From positions 50,170,065-50,234,064 of the forward strand of contig NC_133327.1 in NCBI RefSeq assembly GCF_042186555.1: a stretch of DNA of 64,000 bases, read 5' to 3'. Positions within the stretch are counted from its first letter, which is position 1; each line of letters begins with the position of its first letter. The stretch is from Aquarana catesbeiana (lineage: Eukaryota > Chordata > Amphibia > Anura > Ranidae). Of this stretch, positions 55,901-64,000 are shown piece by piece. The position numbers and the translations under genes are program-made. The notes below the pieces were generated by a model, which searched no databases, was not told the DNA's origin, and was given only the letters and a program-made list of their open reading frames with translations.

Positions 55901-56770
55901 GCGTTTGCTATCACCTTGGTGTGGCTTGGGTCGCTCAAGAGCGACTCATTTAGGCTCCAAAAGGAGCCACCTCTCCCCCGAGAGGATGTTTCTCAGGGAG
56001 AGGAGGACCAATGAATGGTCTGACCATGCCGTGTCTATAATTGAAGCCTTATTTGCCAAGGGTATGAGATGTGCAGGGATGAGGATGTGGTCAATTCTGG
56101 CGTATGATTGGTGGGGAGAGGAGAAGTGTGTGTAATCTCTACTTTTGGTGTTCAGTTCCCTCCAGATGTCAACTAATCCCTGAGAATGTAGAATTATTGC
56201 AACTCTGGTGCTTAATTTCGTGGGGCACGTGAGCTGGTCTTTGGGGGGTTTTGTTTTATCTAGACCCTGATCAAACGCCACGTTTGAGTCTCCCCCTAGT
56301 ATGACCTTGCCTTCCAGGAGTGGTTCTAGGGTTGCAAAGAGATCCTGGAAGAAAGTAGCTTGACCCATGTTCGGGGCGTAGTACGAGATAATAGAGTATA
56401 GAACTCCTTCCAGAGTGCCCTTCACAAGAACAAACCTCCCCTCTGGATCTTTAAAGTCAGAGATGTGTGAGAATTTGGTGTTTGTAGAGAAAAGAATTGC
56501 CACCCCCTTCGTCTTATTAGGAGCATTAGCGAGGTAAAAGGATGGGTAGTGTGAGTGGAGGAACTTGGGGTCGTACCGGATCGGAAAGTGCGTCTCCTGA
56601 AGCAGGACTACATCTAGTTTAAGAGATTTGTAGTGGTCAAAAGCTAGTCTCCTTTTCCTGGGAGAATTCATGCCCTGAACGTTATGAGAAGCCACCCTTA
56701 GAGCAATTTCCTTTAGATTCGTGTCAGTCATTAGAACAGAAGGGAGAGATGCCACTGATCCAGCAGTCAC
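52954..56770 (-). pseudogene. L1 ORF2: endonuclease and reverse transcriptase, broken
   Basis: It begins MTAGSVASLPSVLMTD at 56770. The endonuclease has NVQGMNSPRKR, LLQETHFP, YYAPNMGQ, GGDSNVAFD, YARIDHILI and SDHSLVLLSLR. A one-base change near 55978 (CCCCCGAGAGG against CCCCAAGAGG in L1 copy 2) ends that frame. Reverse transcriptase pieces follow in other frames: SGSAPGPDGLSVPYYKEF and LINNDLKIMTKILSNRL (55402-54782), FADDMLLFIM (54601), then SRPQGGLGLPQLFGYY (about 54100). A C-terminal cysteine/histidine region (SLAHIWWECPRLRPFW) and EQFEATWEPWAKF end at 52954. Several frameshifts make it inactive. Confidence 0.85.
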
Positions 56771-56984
56771 TTATCGTTAGATGTCTTCTACTTTTCTCAT
56801 GGCAAATGGCGTTGTGGAGACCTCCGAGGACTGTTAGGGTGTTGTGTGGGATACTCTCCCATTGACAGGCTAGAAAAGAGAAGAGGGATGAGAGGGGAAG
56901 GAAAGTGGGGGGGGGAACACACAATCAATAACAAAGACATGGGTCTCCTGACAGGACCCATGGGGAGTAACGGATTAGTATCCA

Positions 56985-57777
56985 CTTATTCCCCACTATT
57001 CGCCTTCAGTCTACCAGCAAGTATGACTGAAGCCTCAAGTCCAAAGGACACTAGCGGTTCTCTGGAAATGAGTGGAGGCGCAAGGGGTCCACCCCGGACC
57101 CTTTCTAAACAATGCGTTTACAACAAAACTTTTGCACTAATGAAAAAAAATTACAACTCAGGTTTAATCAGTCCAAAACTCCCGGCTCAAAATGGGAGGC
57201 CAAATATGAAAACTCATAAAAACTGAGGCCAGGAGACATCACCCCCCTCCCTTCCACCTCCCCCAACCCCCCCCGCCTAGCGGGGGGGAGGGGTTCAGAG
57301 AGGCCCGGAACGCCGAGGGGGGGGAGACCCCGTAAACCGGGTCATATTCAAAAAAGGTGTGAGGAATGGATTAGGGAGTAAAAATGTTGACCCCAAAACA
57401 GTCGGGGTAGGACCTATAACAGTAGCCCCGTGTAAACCAGTCCAAAAAAGACTCTTCTGTGGGGGTGACATCCCCTGTCGACCTAAGGGAGCCTGGTACA
57501 TGTGGATCGATTCTTCACCCGGAGGGCAAAGGGTTACGCTGACCAGCTCCAAGAAGTCGTGGACTGCAAGTAAGTTGGTCGAAGACGATGTCTCTCGTCA
57601 ATGCACTTAGGATGTTTGCAGTGGAAGTAGTTCAAGAAGAAAGGAATGACCTTGAATAGGGGCCTACAGAGCCCGGTTGTAGGGGGGGGTTGGAGCTCCA
57701 GCTCCGTCAACAGAAGGGACTACTGCCCAAAAAAAGACCAATAAAGGCCATTGGTGAATGAAGGACCATGCTGACTC
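56985..57777. other. L1 copy 1 inter-ORF region
   Basis: Non-coding on the element strand. It holds homopolymeric C and G runs near 57240-57325 and an AACAATGCGTTTACAAC stretch. Closely matched by 63405-64000 in L1 copy 2. It contains the intact site (TCTACCAGCAAGTATGACTG, about 57010-57029) where the palindromic hAT inserted in copy 2. Confidence 0.6.
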
Positions 57778-58980
57778 TTACGGAGGTCTACCGTCCTTGC
57801 TCTTCTTGGAGGGACCTTTGTTCCAGAGGGGGAAAACGGGGCTGCCAGGAGGAGGACGCTTGGTCGAACCTGAAGAAGAAGTGGAAAAGTCCATAGGTGC
57901 CTCCTGGGAGATTAACTTAAGGGACAGAAACAGTCTTTCGCCATCTGGGAGGCTGGAGAATGAATGGGTCTTGCCCTGCAAAGTGAACTTTACGGCAAAA
58001 GGGAAGGACCAGCGGTACTTAATGTCCCATTGTAAAAGGACCGTAAGGAGAGGTTTTAGTGTTCTTTGGATGGTGGCCGGGGTCAAATCTTCAAATACCT
58101 GAATCTGGTGCCCCCGGTGTTGCAGCTTAGGTTTCAAGCGTGATTGTCGCATGACCTCCTCCTTAACCGCAAAAAAGTGCGGTTTCACAATTATGTCTCT
58201 GGGCGATCCATCCTGTCTGGGGGGCCCGAGAGCCCTGTGAGCCCTGTCCAGCTCAAGACTTTGTGGCAGGATATTTGGTATAAGTTCAGAGATAATATCC
58301 TGTACCGTGGAGGGGATATCCGTGTAGGTTTCCGGGAGGCCTCTGATTCTAAAATTATACCTCCTAGACCTGTTTTCCAGTTCATCGATCCTGGAGAGGG
58401 CCAAGTCCAGTTGTTCTTGAATAGTCTGGATGTGGGCAGTGTTTTGGTTGGTTCTTGAGACTGTGCTCTCTATTTTATCCTCCATGGCTTCTATTCTGGA
58501 GCCCAAACTAGCAAGGTCTGCTTTAATAGTGTCGGTTATCTGATTAGCTGTGCTGGCAAGACCTTTCTCTAGTAAAGAAGAGAATTTTGTGAACAGGTCT
58601 TCCTGGAATGCTGTGAAGTCACTGACTGAGTAGCCTGTAGACTGGTGTGCAGCAGAGAGTTGTTGGGCCTGTATGGACGCGGCCTGGGCATATTGCTCCA
58701 GTTGTGCATGGTTCAAGGGGTCCACGGAGGCCTTAGAAGGGGCCTGGTGTTTTAGGGGGCCCAGATGGGCTGCCTGGGGCATATTATAGGGTCCTTGTGC
58801 TGCTTGGGCATATGTTAGGGTCGGTGGGGTGAGTACTGGCCTGTGATCCGGAGCCTTTGTGTGTGGGGCTGCATGCTGCTGGAACATGTCCGCGCTGGCG
58901 GCCATCTTGGTACTCCCGTCCGCTCCCGCCGTATCAAATTGCGGGCCGAGATCTCGATGGACCGGGGGACCGGACATCAC
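57778..58980 (-). CDS. L1 ORF1 RNA-binding protein
   Basis: A complete 400-residue frame starts MMSGPPVHRDLG. The N-terminal 115 residues are disordered and Gln/Ala/Pro-rich. A coiled coil follows at about 120-205 (FTAFQEDLFTKFSSLLEKG through LDLALSRIDELENRSRRYN). The RRM-like region begins with NFRIRGLPE, and the C-terminal domain includes RAHRALGPP, DIIVKPHFF and QVFEDLTPATIQRTLKPL. This is the Transposase_22/L1 ORF1p layout, a trimeric nucleic-acid chaperone packaging L1 RNA. The length is close to typical. No stop or frameshift is seen. Confidence 0.88.
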   Translation of the reverse strand: MMSGPPVHRDLGPQFDTAGADGSTKMAASADMFQQHAAPHTKAPDHRPVLTPPTLTYAQAAQGPYNMPQAAHLGPLKHQAPSKASVDPLNHAQLEQYAQAASIQAQQLSAAHQSTGYSVSDFTAFQEDLFTKFSSLLEKGLASTANQITDTIKADLASLGSRIEAMEDKIESTVSRTNQNTAHIQTIQEQLDLALSRIDELENRSRRYNFRIRGLPETYTDIPSTVQDIISELIPNILPQSLELDRAHRALGPPRQDGSPRDIIVKPHFFAVKEEVMRQSRLKPKLQHRGHQIQVFEDLTPATIQRTLKPLLTVLLQWDIKYRWSFPFAVKFTLQGKTHSFSSLPDGERLFLSLKLISQEAPMDFSTSSSGSTKRPPPGSPVFPLWNKGPSKKSKDGRPP

Positions 58981-59048
58981 TGCGGATTCCCCCGAGTGAC
59001 CCGGGCACCGATGGGGTGGTGGGATGCTGATCGGTGGGCTAAGGCTGA

Positions 59049-60177
59049 TGGGCTTTAGCCATTAACACTAGATTAAGCTCGAGTCTTATTGCCTCTAGTC
59101 TTTGTAATAGCTCCCTAGATGGGTGTTTTTTGTGGTCTGCTTTTAGGGAAATAAAGGAATTTTCTAGCCGTTGGATATCGATTAGGCGCTCCTTTTTGGA
59201 CTGGGTGGCTAACCTGATGAGTACACCTCGAATGGTAGCCTTATGGGCAGCCCAGAGGACCTCAGGTGAAATGTTATCCACGTCATTTAGAAGGAAGTAT
59301 TCTTTAATGGCGTTTGCTATCACCTTGGTGTGGCTTGGGTCGCTCAAGAGCGACTCATTTAGGCGCCAAAAGGAGCCACCTCTCCCCAAGAGGATGTTTC
59401 TCAGGGAGAGGAGGACCAATGAATGGTCTGATCATGCTGTGTCTATAATTGAAGCCTTATTTGCCAAGGGTATGAGATGTGCAGGGATGAGGATGTGGTC
59501 AATTCTGGCGTATGATTGGTGGGGAGAGGAGAAGTGTGTGTAATCTCTACTTTTGGGGTTCAGTTCCCTCCAGATGTCAACTAATCCCTGAGAATGTAGA
59601 ATTATTGCAACTCTGGTGCTTAATTTCATGGGGCACGTGAGCTGGTCTTTGGGGGGGTTTGTTTTATCTAGACCCTGATCAAACGCCACGTTTGAGTCTC
59701 CCCCTAGTATGACCTTGCCTTCCAGGAGTGGTTCTAGGGTTGCAAAGAGATCCTGGAAGAAAGTAGCTTGACTCTTGTTCGAGGCTAGTACGAGATAATA
59801 GAGTATAGAACTCCTTCCAGAGTGCCCTTCACAAGAACAAACCTCCCCTCTGGATCTTTAAAGTCAGAGATGTGTGAGAATTTGGTGTTTGTAGAGAAAA
59901 GAATTGCCACCCCCTTCGTCTTATTAGGAGCATTAGCGAGGTAAAAGGGTGGGTAGTGTGAGTGGAGGAATTTGGGGTCGTACCGGATCGGAAAGTGCGT
60001 CTCCTGAAGCAGGACTACATCTAGTTTAAGAGATTTGTAGTAGTCAAAAGCTAGTCTCCTTTTCCTGGGAGAATTCATGCCCTGAACGTTATGAGAAGCC
60101 ACCCCTAGAGCAATTTCCTTTAGATTCGTGTCAGTCATTAGAACAGAAGGGAGAGATGCCACTGATCCAGCAGTCAC
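59049..60177 (-). pseudogene. L1 ORF2 fragment, copy 2
   Basis: The frame starts MTAGSVASLPSVLMTD at 60177 and covers the endonuclease: NVQGMNSPRKR, LLQETHFP, YARIDHILI. A base is missing near 59785 (GAGGCTAGTACG against GGGGCGTAGTACG), which breaks the frame after SIISY. The join after SDHS-MVLLSLRNILLGRGG is open here, where copy 1 is frameshifted. The sequence stops at KAHQP near 59050, where it meets the 5' end of L1 copy 1. Confidence 0.85.
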
Positions 60178-60430
60178 TTATCGTTAGATGTCTTCTACTT
60201 TTCTCATGGTAAATGGCGTTGTGGAGACCTCCGAGGACTGTTAGGGTGTTGTGTGGGATACTCTCCCATTGACAGGCTAGAAAAGAGAAGAGGGATGGGA
60301 GGGGAAGGAAATTGGGGGGGGGGGGGACACACAATCAATAACAAAGACATGGGTCTCCTGACAGGACCCATGGGGAGTAACGGATTAGTATCCACTTATT
60401 CCCCACTATTCGCCTTCAGTCTACCAGCAA
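59049..60430 (-). mobile_element. L1 copy 2, endonuclease segment
   Basis: A second L1 of the same family (about 97 percent or better by eye) begins abruptly at the point equivalent to 55642 of copy 1. It runs to 60430, where the palindromic hAT has inserted, and resumes at 63405. The rest of ORF2 is missing on the left. Confidence 0.82.
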
Positions 60431-63404
60431 TAGGGATGAGCTTCGAGTTCGAGTCGAACTCATGTTCGACTCGAACATTGGCTGTTCGCAAGTTCGCCGA
60501 ACAGCGAACAATTTGGGGTGTTCGTGGCAAATTCGAATGCCGCGGAACACCCTTTAAAAGTCTATGGGAAAAATCAAAAGTGCTAATTTTAAAGGCTAAT
60601 ATGCAAGTTATTGTCATAAAAAGTGTTTGGGGACCTGGGTCCTGCCCCAGGGGACATGGATCAATGCAAAAAAAAGTTTTAAAAACGGCCGTTTTTTCAG
60701 GAGCAGTGATTTTAATAATGCTTAAAGTCAATCAATAAAAGTGTAATATCCCTTTAAATTTCGTACCTGGGGGGTGTCTATAGTATGCCTGTAAAGGGGC
60801 GCATGTTTCCTGTGTTTAGAACAGTCTGACAGCAAAATGACATTTTGAAGGAAAAAACTCATTTAAAACTACCCGCGGCTATTGCATTGCCGACAATACA
60901 CTTAGAAGTTCATTGATAAAAACGGCATGGGAATTCCCCAAAGGGGAACCCCGAACCAAAATTAAAAAAAAAAAATGACGTGGGAGTCCCCCTAAATTCT
61001 ATACCAGGCCCTTCAGGTCTGATATGGATATTAAGGGGAACCCCGGCCAAAATAAAAAAAAAAAAAAAAAAAGACGTGGGGTTCCCCCTAAATTCCATAC
61101 CAGACCCTGCAGGTCTGGTATGGATTTTAAGGGGAACCCCGCGCCAAAAAAAAAAAAAAAAAACGGCGTGGGGTCCCCCCAAAAATCCATACCAGACCCT
61201 TATCCGAGCACGCAACCTGGCAGGCCGCAGGAAAAGAGGGGGGGACGAGAGTGCGGCCCCCCCTCCCTCCTGAACCGTACCAGGCCACATGCCCTCAACA
61301 TTGGGAGGGTGCTTTGGGGTAGCCCCCCAAAACACCTTGTCCCCATGTTGATGAGGACAAGGGCCTCATCCCCACAACCCTGGCCGGTGGTTGTGGGGGT
61401 CTGCGGGCGGGGGGCTTATCGGAATCTGGAAGCCTCCTTTAACAAGGTGACCCCCAGATCCCGGCCCCCCCCCCTGTGTGAAATAGTAAGGGGGTACATA
61501 AGTACCCCTACCATTTCACGAAAAAAGTGTCAAAAATGTTAAAAATGACAAGAGACAGTTTTTGACAATTCCTTTATTTAAATGCTTCTTCTTTCTTCTA
61601 TCTTCCTTCATCTTCTGGCTCTTCTGGTTCTTCCTCCGGCGTTCTCGTCCAGCATCTCCTCCGCGGCGTCTTCTATCTTCTTCTCCTCGGGCCGCTCCGC
61701 ACCCATGGCATGGGGGGGAGGCTCCCGCTCTTCTCTTCTTCTCTTCTTCTCTTCTTCATTTTCTTCTCCGGGCCGCTCCGCAATCCATGCTGGCATGGAG
61801 GGAGGCTCCCGCTGTGTGACGGCGCTCCTCGTCTGACAGTTCTTAAATAACGGGGGGTGGGGCCACTCGGTGACCCCGCCCCCCTCTGACGCACGGGACA
61901 TGACGGGACTTCCCTGTGGCATTCCCCGTGACGTCACAGGGAAGTCCCGTCAAGTCACCGTGCGTCAGAGTGGGGCGGGGTCACCGGGTGGCCCCGCCCC
62001 CCCCGTTATTTAAGAACTGTCAGACGAGGAGCGCCGTCACACAGCGGGAGCCTCCCTCCATGCCAGCATGGATTGCGATGCGGCCCGAAGAAGAAAATGA
62101 AGAAGAGAAGAAGAAAAGAAAAGAAGAAGAGAAGAGCGGGAGCCTCCCCCCCATGCCATGGGTGCGGAGCGGCCCGAGGAGAAGAAGATAGAAGACGCCG
62201 CGGAGGAGATGCTGGACGAGAACGCCGGAGGAAGAACCAGAAGAGCCAGAAGAACCAGAAGATGAAGGAAGATAGAAGAAAGAAGAAGCATTTAAATAAA
62301 GGAATTGTCAAAAACTGTCTCTTGTCATTTTTAACATTTTTGACACTTTTTTCGTGAAATGGTAGGGGTACTTATGTACCCCCTTACCATTTCACACAGG
62401 GGGGGGCCGGGATCTGGGGGTCACCTTGTTAAAGGGGGCTTCCAGATTCCGATAAGCCCCCCGCCCGCAGACCCCCACAACCACCGGCCAGGGTTGTGGG
62501 GATGAGGCCCTTGTCCTCATCAACATGGGGACAAGGTGTTTTGGGGGGCTACCCCAAAGCACCCTCCCAATGTTGAGGGCATGTGGCCTGGTACGGTTCA
62601 GGAGGGAGGGGGGGCCGCACTCTTGTCCCCCCCTCTTTTCCTGCGGCCTGCCAGGTTGCGTGCTCGGATAAGGGTCTGGTATGGATTTTTGGGGGGACCC
62701 CACGCCGTTTTTTTTTTTTTTTGGCGCGGGGTTCCCCTTAAAATCCATACCAGACCTCAAGGGTCTGGTATGGAATTTAGGGGGAACCCCACGTCATTTT
62801 TTTTTTTTAATTTTGGCCAGGGTTCCCCTTAATATCCATATCAGACCTGAAGGGCCTGGTATGGAATTTAGGGGGACTCCCACGTCATTTTTTTTTTTTT
62901 AATTTTGGTTCGGGGTTCCCCTTTGGGGAATTCCCATGCCGTTTTTATCAATGAACTTCTATGTGTATTGTCGGCAATGCAATAGCCGCGGGTAGTTTTA
63001 AATGAGTTTTTTCCTTCAAAATGTCATTTTGCTGTCAGACTGTTCTAAACACAGGAAACATGCGCCCCTTTACAGGCATACTATAGACACCCCCCAGGTA
63101 CGAAATTTAAAGGGATATTACACTTTTATTGTTTGACTTTAAGCATTATTAAAATCACTGCTCCTGAAAAAACGGCCGTTTTTAAAAATTTTTTTTGCAT
63201 TGATCCATGTCCCCTGGGGCAGGACCCAGATCCCCAAACACTTTTTATGACAATAACTTGCATATAAGCCTTTAAAATTAGCGCTTTTGTTTATTCATGT
63301 TCATGTCCCATAGACTTTAACGGTGTTCGCGTGTTCGAACGAACTTTTTTCCTGTTCGCATGTTCTGGTGCGAACCGAACAGGGGGGTGTTCGGCTCATC
63401 CCTA
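60431..63404. mobile_element. Complete palindromic hAT element with 8-bp target duplication
   Basis: This 2974-bp element begins TAGGGATGAGC and ends GCTCATCCCTA. It is flanked by ACCAGCAA at 60423-60430 and 63405-63412. Almost the whole element is an inverted repeat: arms from about 60550 mirror to about 63290 around a 16-nt spacer at 61919-61934 (ACGGGACTTCCCTGTG on the left, its complement on the right). The outermost 100 bp differ between the ends except for 11 terminal bases. No transposase frame is present; long ORFs on both strands are mirror-image shadows of repeats such as GAAGAAGA. It depends on a hAT transposase in trans. Confidence 0.92.
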
Positions 63405-64000
63405 ACCAGCAAGTATGACTGAAGCCTCAAGTCCAAAGGACACTAGCGGTTCTCTGGAAATGAGTGGAGGCGCAAGGGGTCCACCCCGGATCCTTTCTAA
63501 ACAATGCGTTTACAACAAAACTTTCGCACTAATGAAAAAAAATTACAACTCAGGTTTAATCAGCCCAAAACTCCCGGCTCAAAATGGGAGGCCAAATATG
63601 AAAACTCAAAAACTGAGGCCGGGAGACATCACCCCCCTCCCTTCCACCTCCCCCAAACCCCCCCGGCCTAGCGGGGGGGAGGGGTTCAGAGAGGCCCGGA
63701 ACGCCGAGGGGGGGGGAGACCCCGTAAACCGGGTCATATTCAAAAAAGGTGTGAGGAATGGATTAGGGAGTAAAAATGTTGACCCCAAAACAGTCGGGGT
63801 AGGACCTATAACAGTAGCCCCGTGTAAACCAGTCCCCCAAAAGACTCTTCTGTGGGGGAGACATCCCCTGTCGACCTAAGGGAGCCTGGTACATGTGGAT
63901 CGATTCTTCACCCGGAGGGCAAAGGGTTACGCTGACCAGCTCCAAGAAGTCGTGGACTGCAGGTAAGTTGGTCGAAGACGATGTCTCTCGTCAATGCACT
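63405..64000 (-). mobile_element. L1 copy 2, inter-ORF segment
   Basis: Collinear with 57009-57604 of L1 copy 1, including CCTCAAGTCCAAAGGACACT, AAACCGGGTCATATTC and GGATCGATTCTTCACCCGGA. It continues off the right edge, where its ORF1 would be expected. No ORF is called in it. Confidence 0.8.

Larger units (their letters stand above)
52495..59048 (-). mobile_element. L1-clade LINE copy 1
   Basis: A 6.5-kb L1 on the - strand has ORF1 (58980-57778), a roughly 1-kb inter-ORF region, ORF2 (56770-52954, broken) and a 3' region cut or bounded at 52495 by the hAT right end. The 5' end joins the interior of a second L1 copy at about 59049. It has no visible poly-A, so the true 3' terminus may have been lost. 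Confidence 0.8.

Noticed and set aside
61024..62760. Long mirrored ORFs inside the palindromic hAT
   Set aside because: They appear in equivalent places on both arms and strands, are rich in homopolymer-encoded residues and contain no domain.

Overview
The window looks like nuclear DNA from a frog, most likely a ranid. This is inferred from the mix of repeats: Tx1-clade and L1 LINEs, CR1, piggyBac, hAT, Harbinger, Tc1 and a V-SINE-like element, plus repeat families that resemble those of ranid genomes. There are no bacterial-type operons. Almost every long reading frame belongs to a transposable element, and most of the remaining reading frames are low-complexity or antisense shadows.

One host gene can be recognised. 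Three short exons on the + strand (11588-11678, 24411-24556, 38579-38673) encode consecutive parts of the CAP domain of a cysteine-rich secretory protein (CRISP-like). Each has a consensus acceptor and donor, and the phases join exactly (phase 1 at the first junction, phase 0 at the second). The exons before and after are probably outside the window. The two introns (about 12.7 and 14.0 kb) are swollen by nested transposons.

Layout: 1-9517 holds piggyBac-related palindromic repeats and a broken piggyBac copy 1. That copy is interrupted by a 3 kb inverted-repeat element, which itself carries a piggyBac MITE and a Harbinger MITE. 9518-12690 is host intron with a 5'-truncated L1 flanked by a 15-bp target duplication, CRISP exon A and a V-SINE-like element. 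12690-18503 is piggyBac copy 2, whose right end sits at a TTAA inside a palindromic hAT element (18504-20317). 20318-24260 has small MITEs and a CR1 LINE, into which a solo LTR and a Harbinger MITE have inserted. CRISP exon B follows. 25190-37333 is a 32-bp minisatellite carrying two head-to-tail Tx1-type LINEs inserted at the same position of the repeat unit; the first has an uninterrupted 1129-residue ORF2. CRISP exon C follows, then a GATA microsatellite and Tc1 remnants. 39939-52494 is a large hAT element with a duplicated leader and two tandem, broken transposase genes. 52495-64000 holds two L1 copies on the - strand; the second is split by a 2974-bp palindromic hAT element with a perfect 8-bp target duplication, and its empty site is present in the first L1.

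The elements relate to one another. The large hAT shares termini and subterminal sequence with the palindromic non-autonomous hATs and could be their transposase source. The piggyBac copies relate in the same way to the TTAA-flanked MITE. Several nestings can be ordered by age because an uninterrupted copy of the target lies in the same window.
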